Origin: Paraburkholderia flava
GTDB taxonomy: Bacteria; Pseudomonadota; Gammaproteobacteria; Burkholderiales; Burkholderiaceae
Direction of reading: 5' to 3'
DNA: 64,000 bases
NCBI RefSeq assembly: GCF_004359985.1
Contig: NZ_SMRO01000003.1
Location: 666,206 to 730,205, forward strand
Shown: positions 31,229-41,887 of the stretch, one piece after another
Position numbering within the stretch: the first letter of the stretch is position 1
Layout: each line of letters starts with the position of its first letter
The notes under the pieces: generated by a model
Seen by the model: only the letters and a program-made list of their open reading frames with translations
Told to the model about the DNA's origin: nothing
Databases searched by the model: none
Position numbers and translations under genes: made by a program

Positions 31229-32353
31229 ATGTACGTTTCGGCTTCTTCCTTGCGTTCGTCTTCCGCCGCCGCTATGTCGGTGAACTCCGACAGCTGTCCG
31301 GATTTCGCCGCGCGCCTCGTCGCGTGGCAGCGGCAGCACGGTCGTCACGACCTGCCGTGGCAAAACACGCGTGACGCGTACCGCATCTGGCTGTCGGAGA
31401 TCATGCTGCAGCAGACGCAAGTGTCGACGGTGATTCCGTATTACGCGCGGTTTCTCGCGCGCTGTCCCGATGTCGCGGCGCTGGCCGCTGCACCGCTCGA
31501 CGATGTGATGGCGCTATGGGCCGGCCTCGGCTACTACTCGCGCGCGCGCAACCTGCATCGCTGCGCGCAGGCGGTGGTCGAGCGGCACGATGGCGCGTTC
31601 CCCGCATCGGTCGATGCACTCGCCGATCTGCCGGGTATCGGCCGCTCGACGGCGGCGGCGATTGCGTCGTTTGCGTTCGGCGCACGCGCGACGATCCTCG
31701 ACGGCAACGTGAAGCGCGTGCTCGCGCGCGTGTTCGGCGTCGAAGGTTTTCCCGGCGAGAAGCGGGTCGAAAACGCGATGTGGGTGCTGGCCGAATCGCT
31801 GCTGCCGCCTGCCGCGAATGCCGAAGACGTGAGCGCGTACACGCAGGGATTGATGGATCTCGGCGCGACGCTCTGCGTGCGCGGCAAGCCCGATTGCGCG
31901 CGCTGTCCGTTCGCCGACGATTGCGTCGCGAACGCGACCGGGCGTCAGCGCGAACTGCCGGCTGCGCGTCCGAAGAAAGCCGTGCCGACGCGTCGCACGT
32001 GGATGCTCGTGCTGCGCGACGGCGATGCGGTGATGCTCGAGAAGCGGCCGCCGTCGGGTATCTGGGGTGGTCTGTGGAGTCTGCCGGAAGCCGCCGACGA
32101 AGATGCGCTTGCCGAACGCGCGCATGCATTCGGCGCGGACGGTGTGGTGTCGCCGCTTGCGCCGATGACGCACACGTTCACGCACTTCAAGCTCGATATC
32201 GAACCGCGCATCGCCGAACTGTCGCGTGGCGTGAGCATCGGTGCGCTTGGCGACGCGGAGACCGCATGGGTCGCGATGCGCGATATCGACGCGTACGGCG
32301 TTCCCGCGCCGGTGCGCAAGCTTCTGGATGGACTGCAGGGATCGTTGCTCTAA
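31229..32353 (+). CDS. mutY: Adenine DNA glycosylase
   Basis: 374 residues. The catalytic domain has WLSEIMLQQTQVSTVIPYY with the catalytic Glu, the helix-hairpin-helix LPGIGRSTAAAIASFAFG, LDGNVKRVLAR with the catalytic Asp, and the 4Fe-4S ligands C-x6-C-x2-C-x5-C (CVRGKPDCARCPFADDC). The C-terminal part (from about 245) is the Nudix-like 8-oxoG recognition domain. It removes adenine paired with 8-oxoguanine. ATG 31229 gives a slightly long N-terminus; ATG 31274 is an alternative. Confidence 0.96.
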   Translation: MYVSASSLRSSSAAAMSVNSDSCPDFAARLVAWQRQHGRHDLPWQNTRDAYRIWLSEIMLQQTQVSTVIPYYARFLARCPDVAALAAAPLDDVMALWAGLGYYSRARNLHRCAQAVVERHDGAFPASVDALADLPGIGRSTAAAIASFAFGARATILDGNVKRVLARVFGVEGFPGEKRVENAMWVLAESLLPPAANAEDVSAYTQGLMDLGATLCVRGKPDCARCPFADDCVANATGRQRELPAARPKKAVPTRRTWMLVLRDGDAVMLEKRPPSGIWGGLWSLPEAADEDALAERAHAFGADGVVSPLAPMTHTFTHFKLDIEPRIAELSRGVSIGALGDAETAWVAMRDIDAYGVPAPVRKLLDGLQGSLL

Positions 32354-32362
32354 CGGCGGTGT

Positions 32363-32995
32363 CTAGAGCAGTTGATGCTGCTGCATGTAGTGATGAACGA
32401 CGTCGATGCGCGCGCCGGCATCTTCCAGTTCCATCAGCTTCTGTCGTGCGCGTAACGCGATCGGCAAAATTTCGGCGAGCCGGTTCGACACCCACGATGG
32501 ATCGTCGAACCTGAACGGCTCCACGAACGGCAGATTGCTCGGATCTTTCTCGCGGATCGCTTCGATGATCCGCTCGAGCACTTCCGCGCACGCGCCGAAC
32601 TTCGCAAGATGCTCATTGCTTTCGAGCGGTTGATCGTCGCCGATCGGCTCCGCCATCCCGACGAGCAGACCCGCGGCCGCGACGCGATGCGACAGCAGAC
32701 GAAAGCGCCGCGTACCGCGCGCACGGATCAACAGCATGCCGAACGTCTCGACGTCGCAGTCGGAAATTTCCGCAAGACAGCCGATCGTTTCGGGCACAGC
32801 CGGTTCATCGGGCTTCGCCACTTCGCCGCCGCTTTTCAGCAGACACACGCCGAATGGCGTCTTCGCGCGCAGACAGTCGCGCACCATGTCCAGATAACGC
32901 GCTTCGAAGATCTTGAGGGGCAGCAGCCCGTCGGGGAATAGCACCGTATGCAGCGGGAACAGCGGCAGATCGGCGAGTACGGCAGAAGTAGGCAT
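32363..32995 (-). CDS. LON peptidase N-terminal substrate-binding-domain protein
   Basis: 210 residues from ATG 32995. It has the PUA-like N-domain of Lon without ATPase or protease: LPLFPLHTVLFPDGLLPLKIFEARYLDMV, then FGVCLL and the helical part near residues 120-200. Such stand-alone proteins are widespread; no biochemical role is settled. It is the last gene of the minus-strand block and converges with mutY with nine bases between stops. Confidence 0.88.
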   Translation of the reverse strand: MPTSAVLADLPLFPLHTVLFPDGLLPLKIFEARYLDMVRDCLRAKTPFGVCLLKSGGEVAKPDEPAVPETIGCLAEISDCDVETFGMLLIRARGTRRFRLLSHRVAAAGLLVGMAEPIGDDQPLESNEHLAKFGACAEVLERIIEAIREKDPSNLPFVEPFRFDDPSWVSNRLAEILPIALRARQKLMELEDAGARIDVVHHYMQQHQLL

Positions 32996-33068
32996 GACGC
33001 AACGCTCGGTTAAGGGCCGCGCGAGGCACGGCCCATCAGGCACGGCTGATCAGATCAGGCGCGGCCGG

Positions 33069-33962
33069 CTAGGCGACCAGCTTCGACGATTCGCCGACGT
33101 CGATCGGCGCGTCCCGGTGCCGCACGATCACGTTTGCCGCGCTCGCGAGACGCGCGGCGAGCGTCTGCGCGATGAATACCGAACGATGCTGTCCACCGGT
33201 GCAGCCGATGGCGACCGTGAGATAGCTACGATTGTCGTCGCGGAAGTGCGGCAACCACTTCACGAGAAATGCTTCGATGTCGCCAATCATCTGATGGACG
33301 ACTGGCAGCGCATCGAGAAAATCGATCACCGGTTTGTCGAGCCCGGTGAGCGGACGCAACTGGCTGTCGTAGTACGGATTCGGCAGTGTGCGAACGTCGA
33401 ATACGAAATCCGCGTCGAGCGGCACACCTCGTTTGAAGCCGAACGACTCGAACGTCAGCGCGAGCCCGGTGCGTTCCTGTTCGACGAAGCGCTTGACCCA
33501 CGCGCGCAATGCGTTCGCGCGCAGATTGCTGGTGTCGATCTGATGACCGAACTCCGCGAGGCCCGCGACGAGTTCGCGCTCGCGATCGATCGCTTCTTCG
33601 AGTGACGTCAGCAGGCCGACGTCCGCATCGTGCGCGGTCGAACCGGATAGTGGATGCCGGCGGCGCGTTTCGGAAAAGCGTTGAATCAGCGACTGCGTGC
33701 TCGCGTTGAGGAACAGCACGCGGACGTCGTGTTCGCGCGCGAGGTCGCGGATCATCGCGGGCATCTCGTCGAGCGAGGCGCTCGAGCGCGCGTCGATCGC
33801 GACGGCAAGCTTGTCCTGTCCGTCGCTGACGAGATAGGTGGCAAGTTCCGGCAGAAATCTCGGCGGCAGATTGTCGACGCAGTAGTAGCCCGCGTCTTCG
33901 AGCGCGTTCAACGCGACCGATTTGCCGGAGCCGGAAATGCCGGTGATCAGGATGATGCGCAT
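33069..33962 (-). CDS. rapZ: RNase adapter RapZ
   Basis: 297 residues. The N-terminal P-loop is [20 protein letters not shown]; the C-terminal domain has [36 protein letters not shown] and [15 protein letters not shown]. In E. coli RapZ binds small RNAs and guides RNase E, sensing glucosamine-6-phosphate. That is notable given the GlcNAc operon at 1-6 kb, but the GlmY/GlmZ system is not established in this group. It lies in the hprK-ptsN signalling block. Confidence 0.95.
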   Translation of the reverse strand: MRIILITGISGSGKSVALNALEDAGYYCVDNLPPRFLPELATYLVSDGQDKLAVAIDARSSASLDEMPAMIRDLAREHDVRVLFLNASTQSLIQRFSETRRRHPLSGSTAHDADVGLLTSLEEAIDRERELVAGLAEFGHQIDTSNLRANALRAWVKRFVEQERTGLALTFESFGFKRGVPLDADFVFDVRTLPNPYYDSQLRPLTGLDKPVIDFLDALPVVHQMIGDIEAFLVKWLPHFRDDNRSYLTVAIGCTGGQHRSVFIAQTLAARLASAANVIVRHRDAPIDVGESSKLVA

Positions 33963-34026
33963 GGAGCCTCGAAATCCGTTCGGTTCATCATAGCACCAGG
34001 CTTTTCCAGCGGTGGATGCGTGCCCG

Positions 34027-34995
34027 TCAGATCAGCTTGCCGGGAAACTGGCTGTCCGGATCCTGCATCGCGAGGCGTTGCCGATCCATGAAATCGCGCA
34101 GCGTATCGATGCCGCGCAGTTGCAGGATCGTGTTGCGCACGGCGGCCTCGACCAGCACCGCGAGGTTGCGGCCGGCCGCCACCTGGATCGTGACTTTGCT
34201 GATCGGCAGACCGAGCACGTCGACGGTCTGGCTTTCGAGCGGCAGGCGCTGGAATTCGCCGTCCGGACGGCGCACGAGTTGCACGATCAGCTTCAGTTTC
34301 ATTTTGCGGCGCACGGCGGTTTCACCGAAGATCGTCTTGATGTCGAGCAGACCGAGGCCGCGCACTTCGAGCAGATTCTGCAGCAGCGGGGGGCAGCGGC
34401 CTTCGACGAAATCCGGACCGAGGCGCACGAAGTCGACGGCATCGTCGGCGACGAGGCCGTGGCCTCGGCTGATCAGTTCGAGACCGAGTTCGCTCTTGCC
34501 GAGGCCGGAATCGCCGGTGAGCAGCACGCCCATGCCGAGGATGTCGAGAAACACGCCGTGCAGCGTCGCGCGCGGCGCGAGGATGCGCGACATATAGAGA
34601 CGCAGGCTGTCGATGACCGCCGCCGGCGACATCGGCGTGGTGAACAGCGGCGTGGACGAGCGGGTACAGCGCAGGACCAGTTCGGGCGGCGCGGCGACAC
34701 CGCCGGCGACGACGAGAAACGGCGGCTCCAGCGCGATCAGTTCGGCCATGTGACGCGAACGGTCTTCTTCGCTCTGCCGCTGGTAGTAGTTGGTTTCGGC
34801 ATCGCCGAGCACCTGGATCCGGTTCGGGTGGATCAGGTTCAAGTGGCCGACGAGGTCGGCGCTCGATGTCGCGGTCGTGACGGTTTCGGTCGAGAAGCCG
34901 CGTTCCCAGCCTTCATGCCCCGTCAGCCAGCTGAGTTTCAGCGTGGCGGCGTTGTCGTCGAAGATGCTTTGGGCGTTGATGCTGGACGTGTCCAT
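34027..34995 (-). CDS. hprK: HPr kinase/phosphorylase
   Basis: 322 residues. The N-terminal domain is followed by the Walker [20 protein letters not shown] and the HPrK signature [20 protein letters not shown]. It phosphorylates a serine of HPr and reverses that reaction. In betaproteobacteria it belongs to the regulatory PTS with EIIA-Ntr, encoded 104 bases upstream. Confidence 0.96.
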   Translation of the reverse strand: MDTSSINAQSIFDDNAATLKLSWLTGHEGWERGFSTETVTTATSSADLVGHLNLIHPNRIQVLGDAETNYYQRQSEEDRSRHMAELIALEPPFLVVAGGVAAPPELVLRCTRSSTPLFTTPMSPAAVIDSLRLYMSRILAPRATLHGVFLDILGMGVLLTGDSGLGKSELGLELISRGHGLVADDAVDFVRLGPDFVEGRCPPLLQNLLEVRGLGLLDIKTIFGETAVRRKMKLKLIVQLVRRPDGEFQRLPLESQTVDVLGLPISKVTIQVAAGRNLAVLVEAAVRNTILQLRGIDTLRDFMDRQRLAMQDPDSQFPGKLI

Positions 34996-35099
34996 GAGTC
35001 CATGACTCCAGTGGGGGCTGCCTGCTCCCGGTGCCTGTCGTGCGTGCTAGTGCGGCAGCGGAAGCGAGGCCCGCGTGATCGCGGGCTGCCAATCATGCA

Positions 35100-35555
35100 T
35101 CAAGGTTGCCACTGAGTCAGCAACTGGTGCAATGCCTCGCGGTTTTCTTCGGTATGCAGGCGTTCGCGGGCGTCGCGATCGGACAGCAGCTGGGCGATTT
35201 CCGACAGGATTTCGAGGTGCTGCTGGGTGGCCTGTTCCGGCACCAGCAGAAAGATCAGCAGGGAGACCGGCTGGCCGTCGGGGGATTCGAAGGGGATTGG
35301 TTCGGCGAGGCGCACGAATGCGGCGAGCGGCTGCTTCAGACCCTTGATCCGGCCGTGTGGAATCGCCACACCTTCGCCGAGCCCCGTCGACCCGAGGCGT
35401 TCACGCGCGAACAGATTGTCGGTGACCGTACTGCGGGCGATGCCGTTCTGGTTTTCGAAAATCAGGCCCGCTTGCTCGAAGACGCGTTTCTTGCTGGTGA
35501 CGGTTAGGCCGAGGACGACGTTCTCGAGGGGAAGAAATTTGGCTAAACGATTCAT
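35100..35555 (-). CDS. ptsN: PTS EIIA-Ntr nitrogen regulatory protein
   Basis: 151 residues. The phospho-histidine lies in GLGEGVAIPHGRIKGL, in a typical EIIA-mannitol/fructose fold with PVSLLIFLLVPEQATQQHLEIL. Its phosphorylation state controls potassium transport, carbon stores and stress in studied bacteria. It is downstream of rpoN and hpf, as usual. The 321-base space to hpf contains one terminator and no gene, so ptsN likely has its own promoter. Confidence 0.96.
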   Translation of the reverse strand: MNRLAKFLPLENVVLGLTVTSKKRVFEQAGLIFENQNGIARSTVTDNLFARERLGSTGLGEGVAIPHGRIKGLKQPLAAFVRLAEPIPFESPDGQPVSLLIFLLVPEQATQQHLEILSEIAQLLSDRDARERLHTEENREALHQLLTQWQP

Positions 35556-35821
35556 GTTGGCAGGCGAAAACGTGGCCTGGATTCTCCTCGCTGTGGCGTT
35601 CGAGCGGCGCGTATCGCGCCAATCGGGCCTCGCAGCGGTGTACGGTTAAGCCTGTCTAGCGCTGGGCGCTGGCTGAACGACCCCGATATACGACCGGAAA
35701 GTGACCGGACCATTATAGAACAGCGCAGCAACGGATGGTGCGGCGCGCCATCGCTCCCGGCGCGTCATGTGCAGCCTGTGCGGACGTTGCGGTGACCGCG
35801 CCGGGCTGCGCCCTTCACGAT

Positions 35822-35848
35822 AAAAAACCGCCCTTGCGGGCGGCTTTT
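35822..35848 (-). terminator. Rho-independent terminator after hpf
   Basis: CCGCCC (35828-35833) with GGGCGG (35838-35843), loop TTGC, is followed on the minus strand by six T. It lies 30-55 bases after the hpf stop. Confidence 0.9.
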
Positions 35849-35876
35849 CCGGGTGAGGGAATCCCTCTAATAACCG

Positions 35877-36236
35877 CTATTGCGGCGGCACTTCCGCCTG
35901 CGGCGCGAGCGGTTGGTACTTGATCGCGTCGTGTTGATGGCCTTGCAGGCGATCCTTGTGACGCACCACTTGCCGGTCGAGCTTGTCGATCATCAGGTCG
36001 ATCGCGGCGTACAGGTCGCCATTCGCGCTCTCGACAAAAATATCCTTGCCCTTCAGATGAAGGTTGATTTCAACCTTCTGTCTCTTGTCCTTTTCCTTAT
36101 GATTGTCGACCGAGAGGACCACACTGCCGTCGATAACCTGATCGAAATGTCTTAGCACCCTGTCCAGTTTGGTGATCACGTATTCGCGCAACGCAGGTGT
36201 TACTTCGAGATGGTGTCCACTGATCTTCAGATTCAT
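35877..36236 (-). CDS. hpf: Ribosome hibernation-promoting factor (short HPF/YfiA type)
   Basis: 119 residues. It begins [20 protein letters not shown] and has [34 protein letters not shown] and [23 protein letters not shown], followed by a short tail of about 20 residues. It binds the 30S decoding centre in stationary phase. The ATG at 36236 has GGAGGCAC directly before it; the longer frame is not used. It lies between rpoN and ptsN as in most proteobacteria. Confidence 0.96.
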   Translation of the reverse strand: MNLKISGHHLEVTPALREYVITKLDRVLRHFDQVIDGSVVLSVDNHKEKDKRQKVEINLHLKGKDIFVESANGDLYAAIDLMIDKLDRQVVRHKDRLQGHQHDAIKYQPLAPQAEVPPQ

Positions 36237-36400
36237 AGTGCCTCCAAGCGAGTGGCCGCGTATCCGTATGAGGCAGCACCGGTCGATCTGCTGGCCCGTC
36301 CGCGTCGTCCCCGGCGACTGACTGCTGGCGGGCTGTATCGGCCGACCTGCTCCGCTCACCACGGTGCGGCCGGAAAATGCCCGCCGCAACACGCAGCAGG

Positions 36401-37912
36401 CTACAGAGACTTGCGCAGATTCACTGCTGGGATTCGAAGGGCTTCGCGGTATTTCGCGACGGTACGCCGTGCGACCACGAAACCCTGTTCTGCCAGCAGT
36501 TCGGCTATGCGGCTGTCTGAAAGAGGAGATTTCGGGTTTTCCGCTCCTATCAGTTGCTTGATGAGTGCGCGAATGGCCGTTGAAGAGGCCGCGCCCCCAG
36601 TGTCGGTCGAAACGTGCGATCCAAAGAAGTACTTAAATTCAAGCGTCCCAAACGGGGTCAGCATGTACTTGCCGGTTGTCACACGCGAGACAGTCGACTC
36701 GTGTAGGCCCAGCGTATCAGCAATTTCTCGCAAAACCAAGGGGCGCATGGCAATTTCGCCGTGCACAAAAAAATTCTTCTGACGTTCGACGATGGCCTGC
36801 GCAACACGCAGAATTGTCTCGAAGCGCTGCTGGATATTCTTGATCAGCCAGCGTGCTTCCTGAAGTTGCTGACGCAGCGAACCACTGCCCGGATCGCCAC
36901 GGTTATTGCGAAGAATATTCGCATACAGATGATTGATACGCAGCTTCGGAACCACTTCCGGATTCAGTTCGGCCTGCCATCCATGTGTTGTCCTGCGCAC
37001 CATGATATCGGGCACTACGTAGTCTGCTTCGGCCTTGCCGTACGCTGCGCCCGGAAACGGTTCGAGCGAACGGATCAACGCGTGTGAATCGCGCAGTTCG
37101 TCGTCGCTGGCCTTCAGCTGTTTGCGCAGACGCGTGAAGTCGCGTGCGGCGAGCAGTTCCAGATGATGCGCGACGATATCGAGCGCAAGCGTGCGAGTGG
37201 GCGTGACAGGTAGCCGCAGCAGTTGCAGCCTCAAACACTCGGACGCGGAGCGTGCACCGACGCCTGCGGGATCGAAGCTGTGAAGCAGCGCGAGCGTTGC
37301 GTTCAGTTCGTCGACATCGACTTCGAGTTCTTCGGGCAGATCGGCAAGAATTTCGTCGAAGGTCGCGGTGAGATAACCATCGTCGTCGAGCGATTCGATC
37401 AGGAACGTGACGAGTGCGCGATCGCGCGGACCGGCCTGCGTCACGCGCAACTGCGCCATCAGGTGATCGCGCAGCGACGTGCTCGATTCGTGGATCTGCA
37501 GCGGCGGCAGATCGTCGTCGTCCGATGCGTTGCCCGAGCGACCATAGTCGTCGAGATTCCACTGGCTCGCATCCGAATTGCTGTCGCTGCCGAGGCCGTT
37601 ATATTCGTCGACACCTTGGGGCTCGCTCTCTTCGCGGCGCTCGCTCGACGAGGTCGACGACGACACATTGCTGCTCATCGATTCGACGGGCTGCGAACCG
37701 GGCGTCTGCGCAATGACCGAACCGTCGGACGCGACGCGTAGCGGGCTCGCGATCCAGTCGTCCTCGTTTTCGAGCAGCGGATTCTGCGAGATGGCCGTCG
37801 CCACTTCCTGCTGCAGTTCGAGCGTCGACAGCTGCAGCAGCCGGATCGACTGCTGCAGTTGGGGTGTCAGCGCAAGATGCTGCGACAGGCGAAGTTGGAG
37901 GCTGGCTTTCAT
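36401..37912 (-). CDS. rpoN: RNA polymerase sigma-54 factor
   Basis: 503 residues. Region I is [31 protein letters not shown] (activator-interacting, shown here only by its [15 protein letters not shown] core). An acidic, Ser-rich region II follows (about 70-130). The core-binding and DNA-binding parts end with the RpoN box [16 protein letters not shown]. It directs nitrogen and other sigma-54 promoters. MKASLQL at 37912 is the family start. Confidence 0.97.
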   Translation of the reverse strand: MKASLQLRLSQHLALTPQLQQSIRLLQLSTLELQQEVATAISQNPLLENEDDWIASPLRVASDGSVIAQTPGSQPVESMSSNVSSSTSSSERREESEPQGVDEYNGLGSDSNSDASQWNLDDYGRSGNASDDDDLPPLQIHESSTSLRDHLMAQLRVTQAGPRDRALVTFLIESLDDDGYLTATFDEILADLPEELEVDVDELNATLALLHSFDPAGVGARSASECLRLQLLRLPVTPTRTLALDIVAHHLELLAARDFTRLRKQLKASDDELRDSHALIRSLEPFPGAAYGKAEADYVVPDIMVRRTTHGWQAELNPEVVPKLRINHLYANILRNNRGDPGSGSLRQQLQEARWLIKNIQQRFETILRVAQAIVERQKNFFVHGEIAMRPLVLREIADTLGLHESTVSRVTTGKYMLTPFGTLEFKYFFGSHVSTDTGGAASSTAIRALIKQLIGAENPKSPLSDSRIAELLAEQGFVVARRTVAKYREALRIPAVNLRKSL

Positions 37913-38110
37913 GGCAATGTGAGATTCATTGTAGAGAGTTTGCCACGACCGCGATACCGGAGCCATTCACGGAAACGCGCGTGCCCGGTTCCGGTGCGAC
38001 CGGTCCCGAGTACGATCCGTCAAAAATGCCGGCAGGCGCGAGGAGGCCGCCGCGGCAGTGTGACGCACGGCCGCGGACGGAAGGTGGGGCGAAGCGGTTA
38101 CATGCGGAGG

Positions 38111-38893
38111 TTACATGCGGAAATGCTCGCCTAGATAGACGCGCCGCACGTTCTCGTTTTCAATGATGTCGCTGGGGGCGCCGGCCGCGAGCACGCTGCC
38201 GTCGCTGATGATGTACGCGTGATCGCAGATGCCGAGCGTCTCGCGCACGTTGTGATCGGTGATGAGCACGCCGATATTGCGTTGCTTCAGGAACTTCACG
38301 ATCTTCTGGATTTCCAGCACCGCGATCGGGTCCACGCCCGCGAACGGCTCGTCGAGCAGGATGAAGCTCGGGTTCGTCGCGAGTGCGCGCGCGATTTCGA
38401 CGCGCCGGCGTTCGCCGCCCGACAGCGACAGCGCCGGGTTGCCGCGCAGATGCGCGATCTGCAGTTCGTCGAGCAGTGCTTCGGTGCGCTGCGCGATCGC
38501 GTCCTTGGTGAGGCGCTTGCCCTGTTCGTCCAACTGCAGCTCGAGCACCGCGCGAATATTTTCCTCGACGCTCAGCTTGCGGAATACCGAAGCTTCCTGC
38601 GGCAGATACGAGAGGCCGAGCGACGCGCGCTTGTGGATCGGCAGCAGGCTGATCGACTTGCCGTCGAGATGAATTTCACCGGCGTCGAGCGGCACGAGGC
38701 CGACGATCATGTAGAACGACGTGGTCTTGCCGGCACCGTTCGGGCCGAGCAGACCGACCACCTCGCCGCTTTTCACGTCGAGCGATACGTCCTTGACGAC
38801 CGTCCGCGAACCGTAACGCTTCTTCAGGCTGCGCACGACCAGCGAGCTGCTGGTGCCCGCCGGCTTGCGATGGGGAAGGGCGGGTGTACTCAT
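38111..38893 (-). CDS. lptB: LPS export ABC transporter ATP-binding protein LptB
   Basis: 260 residues. Walker [19 protein letters not shown]-loop [11 protein letters not shown], signature [15 protein letters not shown] and Walker [14 protein letters not shown] are all intact. It powers extraction of LPS from the inner membrane with LptFG. Its start overlaps lptA by four bases (ATGA). A 13-bp tandem duplication around its stop codon (GGTTACATGCGGA, 38096-38121) is a small curiosity. Confidence 0.97.
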   Translation of the reverse strand: MSTPALPHRKPAGTSSSLVVRSLKKRYGSRTVVKDVSLDVKSGEVVGLLGPNGAGKTTSFYMIVGLVPLDAGEIHLDGKSISLLPIHKRASLGLSYLPQEASVFRKLSVEENIRAVLELQLDEQGKRLTKDAIAQRTEALLDELQIAHLRGNPALSLSGGERRRVEIARALATNPSFILLDEPFAGVDPIAVLEIQKIVKFLKQRNIGVLITDHNVRETLGICDHAYIISDGSVLAAGAPSDIIENENVRRVYLGEHFRM

Positions 38894-39573
38894 GGTGCGC
38901 TCGATCCAGGTCCAGGCGCCGGGAACTGCGTCGCCGGCGTCAGCGTGGCGGACGCGCCGTTCAGCGGCGCGGGGCCGCCGTTACGCGGCGCCAGCATCGC
39001 GCGGACGCGGCCGTTCGGATTGCCCGGACCGGCGACGTCCTTGCCGGCCTTCGCCGTATAGAAGTCGTTCTGGCCGTCGTACGTGATCACGCTGCCGTGC
39101 ACCTGATCCATGACCGTCGACAGGCCTTGCAGCCGGCGGACCGTCGCGTTGGTCGTCAGCGTGGTCAGGTCCTGCTTGCCGTCGTAGTCGATCCGTTCGG
39201 CGGTGCCGTCGATGTATTCGTCGAGCCCTTCGCGCTTCTGGCGGAAATAGGCGAGGTCCTTGCCGGTGGACGTGCCGGTCGCGTACTGGTAGCCCTGCGG
39301 ATCCTGATGCACCTCGACGCGGTCGGCCTTGATCACGATCGTGCCTTTGGTCGCCACAACGTGGCCGGTGAAGACGTTGACCTGTTTCAGGTCGTCGTAA
39401 GTCATGTTGTCCGCTTCGATGTTCATCGGCTTGTCGCGGTCGGCGCGGTCGGCGTGCGCGAGCGGCGCGAAGCCGGCGAGCGGCAACGCGACGAGCAGCG
39501 CGGCGAATGCGGCACGGCACGCTGCGAGCGCGCGCGGATAGCCGGTATCAAAGCGGAGGAGCGATTCGTTCAT
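38890..39573 (-). CDS. lptA: Periplasmic LPS-transport protein LptA
   Basis: 227 residues. A signal peptide ends near LAHA-DRAD. The beta-jellyroll (OstA) part begins [22 protein letters not shown] and has [11 protein letters not shown] and DFYTAKAG. The C-terminal 40 residues are Pro/Gly/Ala-rich. It forms the periplasmic bridge for LPS. It is translationally coupled to lptB and starts 20 bases after lptC. Confidence 0.94.
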   Translation of the reverse strand: MNESLLRFDTGYPRALAACRAAFAALLVALPLAGFAPLAHADRADRDKPMNIEADNMTYDDLKQVNVFTGHVVATKGTIVIKADRVEVHQDPQGYQYATGTSTGKDLAYFRQKREGLDEYIDGTAERIDYDGKQDLTTLTTNATVRRLQGLSTVMDQVHGSVITYDGQNDFYTAKAGKDVAGPGNPNGRVRAMLAPRNGGPAPLNGASATLTPATQFPAPGPGSSAP

Positions 39574-39593
39574 GCAGTCACGCCTGGAATGGA

Positions 39594-40202
39594 TTACCCG
39601 GGTTGCTTCAGGGAGCCGCCGGACGAATCTGACGGGGCGATCGCGCCGCGGACGTTGCCGAAGAGCTGTATGACCCGGGTGACGTTGTTGTAGTTCATGC
39701 CGCTGGCCGTCATGACGGACAGGCCGCGCTGAAGTTTAACCGGCTTTTCGGTCTCGATCACATCGTCGTTCACGAGCACGCGGAAATGTTCGGAGTTCGC
39801 CTGCATCTGCGGGTCGCCGGCGCCCGGTGCACGCAGGATCTGTGCGTTGCCGTACAGATCGACGATCGATACGTCGCCGTTCACCTTGCCGGTATCGCCC
39901 GTCGCGGTGACGATCGGCTTGCCCGGCTGGAATGCGCGGAGCGCGGGCAGCGTGAGATCGCTGTTCTCGTCGTCTTCGTAGTGAATCAGGTGCGTCGCCG
40001 TCAGACGGTATTGCGTCGCGCCCGACTGGTCGAGTTCGGATACCGAAAAATTGTCGGCGAAATAATCCGGCGTATGGGTTTTCGGCTTGATTTCGCCCTC
40101 GTTGGGCGGCGGCAGCGTGGCCTGCAGCAGCCACCACGTGATGCCGGCGAGCGCAGCCATCGCGACGAGCGGCAGCAGCGAGGTCAGACGAAACTGGTTC
40201 AT
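39594..40202 (-). CDS. lptC: LPS export protein LptC
   Basis: 202 residues with one N-terminal membrane anchor (LTSLLPLVAMAALAGITWWLL), then a periplasmic jellyroll with PDYFADNFSVSELDQSGATQYRL and NSEHFRVLVNDDVIETEKPV. It takes LPS from LptBFG to LptA. It lies four bases after kdsC in the kdsD-kdsC-lptC-lptA-lptB operon. Confidence 0.94.
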   Translation of the reverse strand: MNQFRLTSLLPLVAMAALAGITWWLLQATLPPPNEGEIKPKTHTPDYFADNFSVSELDQSGATQYRLTATHLIHYEDDENSDLTLPALRAFQPGKPIVTATGDTGKVNGDVSIVDLYGNAQILRAPGAGDPQMQANSEHFRVLVNDDVIETEKPVKLQRGLSVMTASGMNYNNVTRVIQLFGNVRGAIAPSDSSGGSLKQPG

Positions 40203-40206
40203 CCGT

Positions 40207-40743
40207 TCACCCTTCGCACGCGGCCTGCAGCAGTGCGTCGTAGCGCTGCTGCGCGCGCAGCAGCGTGTCGCACAGTTCGCGCACTGCGCCGTGACCGCCG
40301 CGCGCCTGGCTGACCCAGTGGGCGCGCGCGAGCACTTCCGGATGCGAATTGGCTGGCGCGGCCGCGAAGCCGACCCGCAGCATCACCGCGAGATCGGGCC
40401 AGTCGTCGCCCATGTAGCCGCATTCTTCCGGCGCGATGCCGGTCTCGTCCAGCAGTTGCTGAAACGCGATCATCTTGTGCTCGATGCCCTGATACAGATG
40501 CTTGATACGCAGTTCCTGCGCACGCACGGCAACGATGCCCGACTTGCGGCCAGTGATGATCGCGGTGTCGATGCCGCCTTCGCGCAGCAGCTTCGCGCCG
40601 TGGCCGTCCATCGAATTGAACGCCTTCATCGTGTCGCCTTCGGCGGTGAACAGCAGGCCGCCGTCGGTCAGCACGCCGTCGACGTCGAAGATCATCAGCT
40701 TCACGCGGCTCGCGCGTTCGGTCGCGGTCAGGGGGGAAGTCAT
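40207..40743 (-). CDS. kdsC: 3-deoxy-D-manno-octulosonate-8-phosphate phosphatase
   Basis: 178 residues of the C0 HAD class without a cap domain. Motifs are IFDVDGVLTDGGLLF (nucleophile Asp), ITGRKSGIV and the metal-binding MGDDWPDLAVML. It releases Kdo from Kdo-8-phosphate for the LPS core. Its ATG overlaps the kdsD stop by one base. Confidence 0.96.
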   Translation of the reverse strand: MTSPLTATERASRVKLMIFDVDGVLTDGGLLFTAEGDTMKAFNSMDGHGAKLLREGGIDTAIITGRKSGIVAVRAQELRIKHLYQGIEHKMIAFQQLLDETGIAPEECGYMGDDWPDLAVMLRVGFAAAPANSHPEVLARAHWVSQARGGHGAVRELCDTLLRAQQRYDALLQAACEG

Positions 40744-41726
40744 CAGATCACCTTCTTCGAAAACAGGTCATGCATGTTGAGCGCACCGATCAGCGTGCCG
40801 GCATCGTCGACGACGAGCATCTGATTGATCCGGTGCCGCTCCATCAGTTCCACCGCCTCGACGGCGAGGTGGTCCGGACCGATGGTACGCGGTCCGCGTG
40901 TCATCACCGAAGCGATCGGCAGGTCGCGGAAATCGCCGGCTTTTTCCAGCACGCGACGCAGGTCGCCGTCGGTGAAAATGCCTTCGACACGGTTCTGTTC
41001 GTCGACGATCGCGGTCATGCCCATCCGTTTCGCGGTCAGCTGGAACAGCGCGTCGCGCACGGTCGCGCTGCCGGTGACCTTCGGCACCTGGTCGTCGGTG
41101 CGCATTACGTCGCGCACGTAGGTCAGCAGGCGCCGGCCGAGCGCGCCGCCCGGATGCGAGCGCGCGAAGTCGTCCGCGCCGAAACCGCGCGCGTCGAGCA
41201 CGGCAACCGCGAGCGCATCGCCGAGCGCGAGCGCGGCGGTGGTGCTGGCGGTGGGCGCGAGATTCATCGGGCAGGCTTCTTTGGAGACACCGGCGTTCAG
41301 ATGCACGTCGGCCAGTTTCGCGAGGCTCGACTGCGGCCGGCCGGTGATACTGATCAGCTTCGCGCCGAGCCGCTTGATCAGCGGCAGGATTGCGACCAGT
41401 TCTTCCGATTCGCCGGAGTTCGACATCGCGACGAACACGTCGTCGGCGGTGACCATGCCGAGGTCGCCGTGGCTGGCTTCCGCCGGATGCACGAAGAACG
41501 CGGGCGTGCCGGTGCTGGCGAACGTGGCCGCCAGCTTGCGGGCGATGTGACCTGATTTTCCGATGCCGGAGACGACCACGCGTCCGCGGCAGCCGAGGAT
41601 GAAATCGATCGCTTCGACAAAGCCGCCGTCGAGCTGATCTCGAAGCCCGCGTACCGCGTCTGCTTCGGTGTCGAGCACCTCGCGAGCGAGCGCAAGTGCC
41701 CGGTCGCCATTGATTTTCGCTATCAT
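40743..41726 (-). CDS. kdsD: D-arabinose-5-phosphate isomerase
   Basis: 327 residues. The SIS domain has VVVSGIGKSGHIARKLAATF, HPAEASHGDLGMV and SNSGESEELVAILP; two CBS domains follow (about 205-325). It converts ribulose-5-phosphate to arabinose-5-phosphate, the precursor of Kdo. ATG 41726 gives the usual length; the frame continues upstream in non-coding sequence. It heads the Kdo/LPS export operon and is divergent from the antiporter gene. Confidence 0.96.
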   Translation of the reverse strand: MIAKINGDRALALAREVLDTEADAVRGLRDQLDGGFVEAIDFILGCRGRVVVSGIGKSGHIARKLAATFASTGTPAFFVHPAEASHGDLGMVTADDVFVAMSNSGESEELVAILPLIKRLGAKLISITGRPQSSLAKLADVHLNAGVSKEACPMNLAPTASTTAALALGDALAVAVLDARGFGADDFARSHPGGALGRRLLTYVRDVMRTDDQVPKVTGSATVRDALFQLTAKRMGMTAIVDEQNRVEGIFTDGDLRRVLEKAGDFRDLPIASVMTRGPRTIGPDHLAVEAVELMERHRINQMLVVDDAGTLIGALNMHDLFSKKVI

Positions 41727-41887
41727 TCGCGAAGTATAGCAAAGGCGTTTGTTCGCCGCGCCGGGCGAGACCAGCCCGGCGGCCGCCCGTACGGGCCTCT
41801 CGATCCTGCTGTGCGCACCCAGAAAGCCGGGTGCCGCGCGGCGGTTCCGCTGACGAACGAGGACGCTTTTCCGATGCGTTTTTTCCG